Shown piece by piece: positions 11,858 to 23,605 of a DNA stretch of 64,000 nucleotides (position 1 is its first letter; each line of letters starts with the position of its first letter). This DNA is from Calliopum simillimum (Eukaryota; Arthropoda; Insecta; Diptera; Lauxaniidae). The stretch is taken from positions 7,626,001 to 7,690,000 of the forward strand of contig OX638372.1 in NCBI GenBank assembly GCA_951812925.1. The letters run 5' to 3'. Under the pieces are notes generated by a model, which searched no databases, was not told where the DNA came from, and saw nothing but the letters and a program-made list of their open reading frames with translations. Made by a program: the position numbers and the translations under genes.

Positions 11858-12524
11858 TAATTTTTTGCTCATTTTGTCCTATTCAGTAACTATCCAGACT
11901 TCTTTATCCAGGTTAAAAAACATAAAGGTGCGGTACCGTAAACGTCAAAATACTTTTCTTCAACTGCGAACACATCTTTATGCTTCCAAATGTGCTCTTT
12001 CTTAATCTTTAATCCATTTTAACCTGCATTTTTCAGTTCTAAGCGATCCAGTATTATATTGCCAAGTCGTAAGCAATGAAATGCGACTTCCCATAATTTA
12101 AAAATTTGCGTATATGGCAACGCAAAGCCGACGATATATGATTTCGTAATCAGAATATATCCGGTCAAATGTTGCGAAAATCATTCGTTGCAAACTTCTT
12201 GAGAAACTAAACATTTTTCAAATAAACTATCTTAAAATCAATGTGTTTCATAATATGCATTTTTGAAGGAACCGGCAAAGATTTCCCAAATTTTTTTTGT
12301 CTTCAAAAATATTTATTACACTGGAGCGTGGGGTTTTAGAGTTCTTATCGAGTAATCATGGTGCACTGCATACGAAAACAATACCACTTTCGACAAATTC
12401 ACTCTGGTTCTCAAGATATGCTTGCTAAAAATAGTGAAAAACCAATCTATTGAGGTATTTTTAAAGTTATATTACAAACACAATAAAAAGTGTAAATCAT
12501 TTCTGCCAATAAAATAGGATAGCG
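11858..12524. other. Noncoding DNA, nothing recognised
   Basis: A+T-rich sequence without credible frames or repeats. Confidence 0.4.
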
Positions 12525-12720
12525 ATAATTTTCTTTACTAAATTTTATCTCGCATCTTTTCAAATTGATCATTATTTTCCCAATTATCATCTATCGAAGT
12601 AAATGTATATCTACCAGAACAAATTAAGTCTTTTATATCATTACTTGAATGGATGATAACCCGGAAATAAGGACGCAATTGGAAAAGCTAGAAGTTAGAG
12701 TTCAGTAAGGAATATTATGT
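12525..12720. repeat. Palindromic member of a dispersed family
   Basis: The left arm contains CCAATTATCATCTATCGAAG (12581). The right arm contains CTTGAATGGATGATAACCCG, followed by CAATTGGAAAAGCTAGAAG. The arms are about 85-95 bp and diverged. The same palindrome lies at 17510-17745, with single-arm pieces at 693-765 and 6860-6940. Confidence 0.6.
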
Positions 12721-13935
12721 AATGTATATCCGATGATATTGGCTAAACTGAATTTTTCTCATAATTGTAAGTATGGTATAACGTCCAATATGTCCAATAT
12801 GCTTCAAAACTGCAATTTTTACATTCTGAAGCATGGATATCTTAAAAGACATAGCCATATTACATAAATAAATCATATCCTAGGTAGGTACTAAGTAACT
12901 GTCAGGACTAACTGATAAAAAATAAAAATATGCAGAAAAGTGTTTCTTTTGTCGACTACTACTGCAAGTCACTGTGGCAGTTCTGGCAAGGGATTCAGGG
13001 TTTCAAAAAATTTTCTTTCCATCGCTTTAGTTGATCTTCCGCGGATGTTAAGAAATTTCCGTTTTTTTTTTATGATGGGACCATTTCATTAGATTTTGCT
13101 GCCAGATTGTCTGCGGGTGATATCTTATAAAATAAAGTGCTCGCTTGCTTTTCTAAATATTTCAACTTGATATATTGTCACAATAAAAAAAACAGCGACT
13201 AAAAAAAAAAAAAATAAAAAAACTTTACCTGTCAAAAGTTTTGTAAAAAGTTTGAGATTTTCATGTAAAAATTTGGTTCTAAAAAAATTTTTGGGTCAGA
13301 ACACAAAACTCTTTAAATAAACTTTAGGTTAAAACAAAACAAAAAATAAATTTTGTCAAATTAAAGACAACCGCCTGAAAAAAAAAAAAAAATAAAATAA
13401 AATTTAACACCAGCAGCAAAGGCATAAAAAACCTTTTCACACCAGTAAAAATTAAATTTTAATGAGATTTTTACACTGCACGCTATGCCCAAGTAATTTT
13501 GGGATAATTTTTTTTTTATATTTTTGGGTTAGAGTGACCAAGTTCCGGCTAATAAATAGCAGTACCAGCAAAAGAGAGTGAAAAAAAAAAAAAATTCAAC
13601 CGACGACATTTACAACAAACTGTCAACTTAGCAGACACTAGGAATATCCTAAATAAATAAACAAAACCGGTGCAAAAACAATTTATTATCCTTTTTTGTT
13701 GCAATGGTTGTTGATGTTGTTGTTACTATACATTAAACAATAATAAATTCTAGCAGCCTGAGAAGTGAGTTCATATAATGCCCATAATATAAACAACAAA
13801 CACGCATACTTAGGTGCACATATACATTCGAATATAAACTCTACACCCTGTAGAAAATGAAGCGCTTCTTAAGAAAACACTTTTAAAGCGTTTGTTTCTA
13901 TAAAAATTTATAAGCGTTTACACAATAATTCGAAT
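12721..13935. other. A-rich noncoding DNA
   Basis: Several poly-A runs (13200-13216, 13379-13392, 13580-13595) and no credible gene. A CAA/GTT-type microsatellite patch lies near 13700-13730. Confidence 0.45.
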
Positions 13936-14174
13936 CAGGCATGTTCTGAAATTCGATTCACTTTTGAATCGGAATTAAAAAAATCTTTAAAAGATCCGTA
14001 TTTCGATAGTTAACACCAAATCGGAATTATGCTTCGGTAAATCGATTAGAGAGTATTAGCAAATTTTATTTGTTGAATTACAAATCCGGTTCCATATTAT
14101 TTGTTGCAATACAGAGCTCTTGAAGATTGATTTAATTACGATTCCGAAGTAAATCGGATTTCAGAACATGCCTG
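13936..14174. mobile_element. CAGGCATG-ended MITE, copy A
   Basis: It starts CAGGCATGTTCTGAAATTCG and ends with the inverted CGGATTTCAGAACATGCCTG. The interior is also weakly self-complementary (GAATCGGAATT...AATTACGATTCC; GAGCTCTTGAAGATT). A second copy with the same ends lies at 38308-38477. Flanking AAT/ATT does not give a clear target duplication, so the superfamily is unassigned. Confidence 0.8.
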
Positions 14175-16599
14175 ATTAAATTTTGTTTTAATATTTGAGA
14201 AGTACCCTGCAGTCAAAATATTAGACAGTCTACAAAAAATACTAGTTCACTGTTAGTACTAACCTGAAACTAGTGAAAAAAGGATACAGTGGGGACCAGT
14301 TTGATATCAGTTTGTAGTTTGTTATGCCAAATAAGTTTGAATTATGGTGGAAATGAAAATTTTTTAAGTAATTTGTTTTTTTGTCACTTGAATTGTGTGT
14401 CAAAATAAATTTTAAGAAAAAAGAAATTCAAATCAAAAAAAAAAAAAAAAAAATACTACTTATTGAATCACTGGTCCTAGAATAGTCGTTTAATGACTTT
14501 TTCATACCATGAACACACAAATAGAACAGTTGCTTTTATGTAAAAAGGGTCGAATGCGGACCAGTACTGGTTGGTAGAGAAGTAGTTAACGAACTATAGT
14601 TTAGCTAGTCCGTTTTCCTGCAGAATATTTTCAAAAAAGAGAGAATCAGAAAGAGAACAAAATATAAAAAAATATAGAACGAAATTGATCCAATATTGAA
14701 ACATAATATTTCAATATTTTTCAAATTTAACGAACCACAACGCCCATGAAAAATTATTTTGTAGTTTTTTTTTGGCACGCCTACAACAGACCCAATATTT
14801 CAATGATTTTTAAAAATTCTCGGAATTATAATACCCATGCAAATTTTATTTTTGATGCATTTTTTCAACGCAACCAACATGATACAACAACAATGACCGT
14901 CTATTGCGCATCGACATTGAGTTCGATTCTTGCGTATGACAAAAAAAAAAAACAATGAAATTTCTTCAGGTGTGTTGTATTTCCGAGAAATTTGAAAAAT
15001 TATCGAAATATTATGTTTGTTGTAGACGACATAAAAACAAACAACAAAAATGCTTCAGTACATTGGTTGGAAAATATTTTGAGTTGTAAAAGCCGCTTCA
15101 GACTTTGATATTTGTATTAGTTTTAAAGATACAGTGTTTTATAGTTAAAAAATATTACTGCACGAAATAAGCTGTGAGCAACTGTAAATTGAAAACAATA
15201 AAAATTTGACAGTCAGAAAAATATCAAAAAGAAAAACATTAGAAAACTCATATGACTTCTTAAATAGTCTGAAGTGCCTTTTAGCATACAAAATTCAAAG
15301 AAAAAGCGTGATGGAGTTCTTGCTTCATAAATAACTTTAATACACTGCAATAAAACCGATACTGAACATTGCAACTCAAATCGGATAAACTTTTTCGGAA
15401 ACACTAAATAAATTCTAACCTAAACTAAAGTCAAAACAATCGTTCTACTAAATTTTGTCATAAATTTGCTTTATTCCGACCCTGCCAGCCAAATGTACAT
15501 ACGAGTACATACATATGTATGAGGGTCGGCTGTGCAACGTACAATGACACAATGACAGCTTTACAACAACAATAGCTGTGAAAAATTCAAAAAAAGCAAA
15601 GAGGGTAAAAAAAAGAAAAAAAGAAAACTGTACGGCTACCATCAGAAAGGAACTCTTTTAAAAGGATAACGATATATAGGTCAAAGCAAGTAGCGGTAGT
15701 GTTGGCCATTTCATGATAAAAACCAGTTAAAAAAGCAAACCAGTTAATTTCACTGCTTTCGGGGATTTAAAGACATTAATTTACGTTTTTTTTGACATAG
15801 CGATAAGTGGGCGATGTGAAATACACATTGAGTGGGTGGTGAGGTAAATATCCACAAAGTTAATACGCATATGATGAACCCATGGAAAAAGCACATCCTG
15901 CAAAAAAAAGTCCTGAATATTACTGTTAAGGCATAACAAGCAGGTGTACTTGAAGAGGATGTGTTATGGCGAGAAAAGTGAGTGGATAAAATGCATAAAC
16001 ACTGCCACATGTACCACAGTTCAAAATTTAAAGTATAAACACTTGAATTATAAAAACCCATAAAACTGTGCGATATTTTGAGAGCTTTGTAAATTTATAT
16101 ATTTTATTAACACTTTTCTCTGCAGATAAACAAAACTGTTAATATTGTTTACCAAAAATAAAAAAAATATTTCCATTACAAAAAACATAGGTAGAGTGTA
16201 TTATTTGACAGCAAAAAAGATGCGCTACAATTACAGAAAAGGAAAAAAGTAATAGATTTCATGGATTTTATAGAAAATATACGATTTAGTGTATTTAAGT
16301 ACATATTAAAAAAAATTAAGAAGATTATTTAGACACAATAGCGGTTGAAACTTGTTTACAGCGCTCCAGAATAAACTGGCTTTAGACAGAGTTGCAAATT
16401 TTGATATTTGGTAATGAAATTGATGATACTTTGAATTAAGAAAATTTAAAAAATTAAGTGATTTAATGATTCCCAGGAAAAGCGACTTTATCTTGCATTT
16501 TTAAAAATACCTATTTTCAATAAAAAAATACTTCAATTAACGCAAATTTGAAGATGTCCTTGTAATTTTTTATCGACTTGTCGTAAGTTACAAGAAACA
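14175..16599. other. Noncoding DNA, no gene recognised
   Basis: A+T-rich sequence. ACATACATATGTATG near 15510 is a self-complementary phrase common in fly intergenic DNA. The frames at 14746, 15213, 15448 and 15750 are dominated by F, L, S, K and C and show no domain. Confidence 0.4.
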
Positions 16600-17195
16600 A
16601 AAGCAAATTTTTTGCGTAGATTTGAAATCTGTTGCAGGGCAGTTGAAGGTAATTTCTAAAGGAACTTTTGGAATAAAATCCAAATCCGAGGTCAGACTTG
16701 GCTCATGAATTCTAGATTTTGAGATATTTAAGGTTAAAGCCACGAACACGAACATTTTTGATGATCGATGCACAAATTGTTTTTCATTTTTTTTTACTTA
16801 ACTCATCACGTAGAACTAATCTTTTTCTTTAAAATGAGCTCTTAGAAATGGTCGTACGATGTTTTCTTCAAAATCTGTGGTCGATTTAAGATGACAACAA
16901 CACAAAATTCATAAACTGCTTCGGGTTAGTCGTTTTATAGGATTTCGTGATATCATCTTAATATTATCTTTTGAAGGAAAATTCGTACGACTCTTTTTAA
17001 GAGCTTGTTTTGAAGTGAAAGAGTAATACTACGTGATGAATTACGTAAAAAAAAATGACCGTGTTCGGGTTTTTAACCACAAATATCTCAAAATCTAGAG
17101 CTGTTGCGTCAGTTCTGAAGTCAGACTCGGACTTTACACAGAAAGTTTTTTCGAAATTGACAAAAAACTTCCACGCAACAAAGCAAATTTCGGAA
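16600..17195. repeat. Diverged foldback element, arms about 290 bp
   Basis: The left arm runs from AATCTGTTGCAGG through CCGAGGTCAGAC and AGATTTTGAGATATTT to CATCACGTAG, TGAGCTCTTA and GTCGTACGA. The right arm reads back TCGTACGAC, AAGAGCTTG, CTACGTGATG, AAATATCTCAAAATCTAG, GTCAGACTCGG and CGCAACA. Because of this symmetry, the minus frame at 16588-16773 and the plus frame at 17055-17282 give similar peptides. Both are by-products of the repeat and not genes. Part of the arm is shared with 433-490 and 30370-30440. Confidence 0.7.
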
Positions 17196-17387
17196 CTACA
17201 TAACCTTACTACCCTTGGGATTGGGGAATTGGAAAAGACTGTGTTTCAGTTTACTTCAAGAGATTACTTATACTATACTTAGTAGATGTATTAAATTTTG
17301 TTAAATTACACAGTCCTGCGTTTTTGAAGAAATTAAAAAAGGAAGAAATGAGAGTAGGTGATTTTTATTGATTTTTGATTGCTGAAT

Positions 17388-18760
17388 CAGAATATGACCT
17401 CCGATTTGCTCCATCAAGTCTGAGATCCGAGTTTTCCTTGATTTAAAGTGCAAGAAACACTATTTTCAGACATATGGTGCACATCCTGAAAGTAGTCTAG
17501 TTCACTTTTGACAGCGGCGTTGAATAGTTCTGAGATTTTTCTTTAAAGTGTACCTTTAATTTTTTTCAATTAAATCATTAGTTTCCGAGATATCATCGAT
17601 TGAAGTAAAGGTATCGCTAATCCCTGTAAAGGACTATATTCATTTTGTACACCTTTACTTCAATGGATAATATTTCGGAAACTAGTGTTCCAATTGGAAA
17701 AGTTAAAAGTACGCTTTAAAGAGGAAACTCAGTGCTATTCAGTGTCAAAAGTGAACTAGACCACTTTGAATATGTAGGGGAGATGTGTGTGCCTTGGTCA
17801 GCTTTTCAGTTTTTTCAATGTGCTAGACTTTCCATAAAAGTTTCTTTAGTTTTTTGATTAAGTTATGTTTCTACAATGCTTGCAGCATCAAATGACGTAA
17901 CAATGATATTTCTATGTCTTACCATTGAGTAGAAATATTACTTTTTCTGTTACAATCTAAAACGGTCCAAGGTACACCATGCAAATATACCTTGGAGTAT
18001 TAAAAATAAAAGAGAATACATTGTATTTAGGTAATAAATTATGAAAGAACCATTTATTATGTAATCAAAAGTAACGTTTTTTCAATAAAAAGGAAGATTA
18101 ATCATAAACAAAAATTATAACACAAAAAGTGCATTTAGTTAAAAACAATTAATTAAATAAAAATGGTTGCAAATAAATGCATTAGTCACGTAAATAATTA
18201 CAATAATATTATATTGAGAGGCGATTATGGCTTCCTGGTTGCCCGTCGAAAAGGCTCGCTGGTCAATAAGCGTAGGTCCAAGGTACACACAGACAGCATG
18301 TTTTAAAAACTGTCAAAACCCATAACATACATTAATAAAAATACATCTAAAACACACTAGAAGCCTAAAACAATAACTAAACTTCCTTTCTGATGTTGTA
18401 AAACTGAAATATTTCAAGTAAGTTTCTCACAAAATGTTTCGCAGTTTACTCCAATACACACAAAAAACACTTTTCCGTCGCTTTTTATACACGCATATAG
18501 CTTGATGGTCTGAAGTCTACTAATGTCAGTCAGCGGTATGAGTGGAAAATTCCATAGAAGAACATTATCGTACACGTGCAACTGTTGAGTGGCAACCGAC
18601 ACTTGGATCGAGGTACACTCAGACCAAGGTACACACATCTCCCCTACGCCATATGTTTGAAAATAGCGTTTTCTGCTCCTTAAATCAAGGATAACTCGGA
18701 TCTCTTGATGCCAGATATCCGTTCAAATTTATCCAAAATTAAAGCCAAAAATGAGGTCAT
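17388..18760. repeat. Older palindrome interrupted by a younger TIR element
   Basis: Left flank: CTCCGATTTGCTCC...GATCCGAGTTTTCCTTGATTTAAAG...ATTTTCAGACATATGG (17400-17477). It is mirrored by CCATATGTTTGAAAATAG...CCTTAAATCAAGGATAACTCGGATCTC at 18648-18705. Inside the left half, 17488-17765 is itself an inverted repeat (AGTCTAGTTCACTTTTGACA versus TGTCAAAAGTGAACTAGACC), related to the palindrome at 12525. The separation of the matching flanks is explained by the insertion at 17777-18644. Confidence 0.65.
17775..18646. mobile_element. TIR element with TA (or GTA/TAC) flanks, 868 bp
   Basis: Starting at 17777, GGGGAGATGTGTGTGCCTTG is the inverted match of CAAGGTACACACATCTCCCC ending at 18644. 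TA dinucleotides sit immediately outside both ends, as expected for a Tc1/mariner-type target, although the symmetric GTA/TAC makes the exact boundary ambiguous. The motif CCAAGGTACAC recurs internally near 17969 and 18277 as well as in the right terminal repeat. No transposase frame is present; the only notable frame (18414-18638 minus, 74 codons) has no known domain. Confidence 0.7.
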
Positions 18761-20605
18761 GCATTTGAGTAAAATTTACAAGGCCGCAGAAAGGTGTTTG
18801 GCCAAAAGTCAACTGTAAAAGGTCATTGAAGTAGGAAGTCTAAAAAGGTAAAGGAAATTCATGAAGAAAAATCAAATCCAACGCAAAAGTTTCTATTTGA
18901 GATGATTTACTTTCAGTTCTTTTAAACCATTTTTGTGTTTTATAACAAATTAAGGCGTAGTTTAATGTTCTATATGAGAAATAATTGCAAAACTTTTCTA
19001 TATCAAACGTATTAATTTAAGTCAAAAATTTCTTTCGTTGCTCCACAAAGTTTTTTTTTTCAGCCTAAAATATTGCTCCAAATTAAAAATTTTACGAAAA
19101 CAAATTAATAGCTGTTCAATTTTAAGGTCACATTTTAAAAACTTTTATTTTCATTATTCAAAACAAAAAAAAAATAGTAAAAAACGCAAATTAATTTTAA
19201 ACTTTACTTTGACAACTTTAAGTTAGCATTATCACAAGTTGTAGGAAGCAAAACTGAAAAATTCACACACAATTTGAAAATGAGCTGACCTACTAAAAAA
19301 AAAAGCTGAATGTTTTTCTGTATCATTTAAAGCGTATAGAACTTTTAAACTTTTTAAAACTTTATTTGTTATTTGATTTTAAAAATATTCAGCATGCACA
19401 GTGAAAGAATTCCAACAGTTTACCATAACTTTTTCACTAGAAATTTCTAATTTCTAAAGTAGTGATGAAACTTGCTTTCACAAAAATTACACTTTAATTC
19501 GTGAATAGAATATTGGGGAAATTAAGACCGTTTTTGTATATTTCCACATTTCCAATTAAAATTGGAGTACTTTTTCGACTTTTCCTTGTTTCTAAAAAAC
19601 AAATGTCTTAAAAATACTTTAAGGATTTAATCCTCTCAAACTCTTAAATCGTATACTGTGACATTAAATTTAGCAATACTGTTGACATACAACAATTCAA
19701 AAGTTTTAATTGCATTCAATCAATTTAATGCTTACACATGAAAAACCAGCAAAATAAATTTAAGGTGAAAAAATGCTACCCGAAAAGAAACTTCAAACAA
19801 AAATGCGAAGAGCAAAAGTCAAGTCATTAAGAGTCTTTATTCAATTGCTGTTATAATGAGGACAATTTCGTTTTTAATTGAACACCAAAAAGTTGAATTT
19901 AGAGTTTTAACTGGCATAAATGTGGGCAGAAAAGACAAATGCATATGAGACAGAGCTGTAAAATAAGCGATTACATAAAAAAAAAATAAAAAAAAAGTAA
20001 AAATATACCTTAACATAAAATATACTTATGCAAATATTAACTAAAATGTTTATAAAGCATCATTACTTGGAATTGAAAAAAAAAAAAAAAAAACGAAACA
20101 CTACAAATGTCAAAAAATCTGAATGAAAACCCTAAAAATGTTTTCTACTTTTACCCTACTGTGAAATTTGAGAAAAATATCAGATTATGACTAAATTAAA
20201 CAAAAAAAAAAAAAAAGTTCTACATAAATATTAGAAATATCAAAAAGTCTGAAGAAGATAACATTACAAATGTTTTAACATTTTTGTCAAACTGCTGAAT
20301 TTGAGAAAAACTTTTAGAATCTTCCGAAATTAACTTTTTTTCTGTAGACACTACAAATGTGAAAAAAGCAATAAACGAAACTCTACAAATGCATAATTGA
20401 TTTTTGTGACTACAATCCCATTTATATAACGATTTAATTGCTTGCAATCTTTTGCTACTCCGATAGACAAATACCAAAAAATTACCTTATGTATGTATGT
20501 AGCTCAACCCAAGTAACACCGACAACAACACAGTGTGACAATTTAAAGTTTTTGCCTGGAGAAGTTCTTAAATTATTTCCGCTACTTGCTGCTCCTACCA
20601 TTTTT
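18761..20605. other. A+T-rich noncoding DNA
   Basis: No gene was recognised. Around 20100-20420 there is a degenerate repeated theme (CTACAAATGT...GAAATTTGAGAAAAA, about 110-170 bp apart) separated by A-runs at 20077-20094 and 20202-20216. Confidence 0.4.
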
Positions 20606-21260
20606 TGCTGGCTGGCTGGCTGGCTGTCTGACTGAGTACGTACTGCCTGGCTGCCTCAGCTCAGTTGTTTGTTGTTGTTGTTATTTTTTCATCTATATTT
20701 TCAATTGTATGCATGCACACGTGTCTGTATATGCGTGCATGCTTGTGCGTTTGTATTTACCTTTTGACAATGTGGTAGTCACACATTTGAAATACGCATA
20801 CAAACAAGAGAAGAAGAATCTCACCAACATTGGCTTGACACTAATGGCTCGTTAGTGAACGAAAGAGATAGAGAGCAAAGCACAGCAACAGTGGTGAAAG
20901 TGAAACAGCAAAGGAGTAAAGAAAAAAATTAGAATAGGTAGCTTTATTAAGGCATCGTTCACTTGCTGCCGCAGCGGAAACGGAAGTTGGAATTTCTAAT
21001 TTTTTCCCTTGCTCACGCATTAACTCTCGTTTTGCCGTCTTTACATTTTTACCATTTTTCGTTTTTCGTTCTTTTGTGTTTGTTTTTTTTTTTGTTATTG
21101 TTGCCTCACTTTATTTCGCTTTGTGAAATATTTTAAATATTTAATGAACAAAAGTGAACAGTAACAGCAAAATACCTTGATGAAAAAGTGTTGCTTTTTC
21201 TCGCACTGACAACACAATACATACGTAAGTGCGTGACGTCAGCAATGTGTTGCTTTGTAT
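20606..21260. promoter_or_regulatory. Mixed-composition block with GGCT tract and CRE; possible regulatory region
   Basis: After a GGCT tract (20606-20630) the block is less A+T-rich than its surroundings. It has GTTGTTGTTGTT, CATGCATGCACACGTG-like strings, GCCGCAGCGG (20972) and a perfect palindromic CRE, TGACGTCA, at 21234-21241. The CRE is the full-length CREB/ATF binding site. No credible coding frame coincides. Such blocks in long fly introns are often enhancers or alternative promoters; that role is inferred. Confidence 0.35.
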
Positions 21261-21894
21261 TTAGATTGCTGTGTGTGTATGTGTGTAGACAATTTAGTTG
21301 TGTTTTTATTAGTAATCAACACAAAAAGGTTTTTGTTTCCATAAAAAAAAGTTTTTGGAATTTTTCTTACGGATATGTTTTACCAAGCAAACTACTTGTT
21401 TTACTGACAAGGAGCACAAACTGAAATGGAGCATAAATATGCTATTTTACATAAACTTATGTATAAGCTGATAGCAGATGGGTAACATGCGTTCTAATAT
21501 ATTTATAAGTTAGGTTCATAGTTAGCATTACAGAAATAATAAAGATAAAATATCGTTTATGAATAGTGTTTTCGTTAGAAAGATAAAAGAAGTAGAAGTA
21601 TAATATTTTCGCAGGTACTATTCGAGTTCTTAATATGCGCACTGATTTATATGAATCTTTGATTCTTCTCGATCTTTACTAAATAATTCGTTTCTATTAA
21701 AATTGACCTTTTGTGAAGACTTTTGTTTAGCTCCACGAATTATGCTTCGTCACATAACCACATACAAAAAAGCGTCTGGCTCTTGTATTTTCATTCTCGG
21801 GCCATTTGAGAGAACTATTATACTTATCGCAGATACGTCGTAATGACTTAACTCCCAAGAGGAAAAATGTCCAGCGCTTCTGATCCAAGCAATT
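21261..21894. other. Noncoding DNA, nothing recognised
   Basis: A+T-rich sequence. Small frames (21188-21424, 21457-21642) show no domain. Confidence 0.4.
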
Positions 21895-22330
21895 TAAAAG
21901 CGCTTGTCCCCGTAGAAATTTAGAAGCAGTTACACAATGGTTTTTTGTAAGACTACAGTGAGAACAACATGGGTTCGAATCCAGTCCGGGTGATTTAAAA
22001 ATTTTTTTTTTTTTATTAAAATATTTTATATATAACATTCAACATTTTTTTATTTCATTTTTATATTTTCCTTTCTCATTTTGATTTACTTTTGCTTAAT
22101 TGATTTGAAACTGATTACACAATGATTCTATGTAAGGCTGTAGAAATCATTCGAATGTCAAATTTTGTTTGGACAACATTTGCTTAACATACAAACTTAA
22201 TACCTCTTTATTGCATTGGGCGATGGTGTAGCGGTCTAACAAGTTGGTAAATGTAAGTAAAAATAATATGTTTCTAACTATCGCATGGGATGTCCTGGAT
22301 TCAAATCTTAGTACTGCCAGTTTTTTTTAA
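21895..22330 (+). repeat. tRNA-like (SINE-type) relics
   Basis: A perfect RNA polymerase III B-box, GGTTCGAATCC, lies at about 21970-21980 with a T run a few bases downstream. A second unit near 22217-22325 has GGTGTAGCGGTCTAACA (A-box-like) and GGATTCAAATC (B-box-like), then a T run. A third, decayed unit near 22108-22160 shares TTACACAATG and TGTAAG with the first. Acceptor-stem halves do not pair well in any unit, so these are not functional tRNA genes. They look like tRNA-derived SINE fragments or tRNA pseudogenes. Confidence 0.4.
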
Positions 22331-23291
22331 TTTTATTGAAAAAAAGCTTACAAATAAGCGCTTCAAAAGGCCTTTTGCGGTAAGCTTAGGCGTGTTTACA
22401 TCCCATGAAATGCAATATTAAAAAGAAATAATAGTTCTTACAGAGCGAAAGCGCTTATTGATGAAAAATATGCACTTCAGAAGCACTTCTTTTCCCCTTG
22501 TGTATAGTAATTTCTTTTTACATTTTTACAAAATAACAGTAATTTTTTGCAGCATTATTGAAACGGTATAAATAGGTTTTATCTTCGCAAAAAACGTAAT
22601 CTGCCTGACGATGAAATCATATAATTTTTTATGTCATAAGAAATGAGAAAAGAATTAATAACTCAAAATCGTAGTACGAAAAATGTTTGCCACTAACACT
22701 TTCCTTATTTTTAAAACTTATCCAATTTTTTGAAACATGTGGTAGACATGATGTTATTGCATACTACACCAATTTTTTGTTTACATTTTTGAAGAGCCGC
22801 CATGTGAAAAATCAGCAAGAAGCAGTTTGCAGATATTTCTTATATTGTTTGATATAATCCAATCATCACAATTATCATTATCTGCAGAACGATGTTATCA
22901 TAATATTTTCTGCCACGAGCTCATAACTATTGGACGATTTTATTTAATTCAATCAAAACCTAAAATAATTGTTTCCATTCTCTTATAAATTAAGCACAAA
23001 CACAAAGTAACATATTAAATACTTCAACTTTAATGCACTGCAATCAAACCAATTTCTGATCGCTAATTAAATCTACTCGTTGCTTTTGGTCATAACGTGT
23101 TGACATGACAATTTTAGCAACTTATTTCTGAATTTTTATATTCACCAAAGCTGTTCGGTTTGTGCAGTTGCTTTGATTTGGCACAGGGTGCATCAAAGTT
23201 TATTTTTGCTTTGAGTTTTACATTTTAGCACAGTGGAGCTCACAAATTCTATTCCTTTTAATGACAGTTACTGCATCACAATACTTTTGAT
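22331..23291. other. Noncoding DNA, nothing recognised
   Basis: A+T-rich sequence without credible genes. Confidence 0.4.
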
Positions 23292-23605
23292 CAGCTCTAA
23301 TGCACATTACAGACGCAATAATGTGAAACTTTTTATTGCATGATTTTAGGCATGTTTTAAATACATATTTCATAGACATTGACTAAAAGAAAATTTCCCA
23401 ATTCAGGGTCCAAAAATTCTAATTAACTTTTCTGATGCTTAACTCAATATTGATCTTGTTTTTGATGTTTTAGAATTTTTTGGACCTTGAATTGGGAAAT
23501 TTCATTTAAGTAAATGTCTATAAAATACGTATTTAAAAAATGCCTAAAATCATGCAAGAAAAAGTTTTACATTATTCGTCTGTATTGTGCACTAGAGTTT
23601 GCCGT
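23292..23605. mobile_element. Palindromic MITE-like element
   Basis: The left arm (CTCTAATGCACATTACAGAC...CATGATTTTAGGCAT...AATTTCCCAATTCAGGGTCC) is mirrored by GGACCTTGAATTGGGAAATT...ATGCCTAAAATCATG...GTGCACTAGAG. The arms are about 130-140 bp with clear similarity, and the loop is about 45 bp. No target duplication was resolved. Confidence 0.75.

Noticed and set aside
16588..17282. Similar peptides from opposite strands that look like a gene pair
   Set aside because: Explained by the mirrored arms of the 16600-17195 foldback.
21970..21980. Functional tRNA gene suggested by a perfect B-box
   Set aside because: No complementary acceptor-stem halves and no good A-box; treated as a tRNA-like relic.
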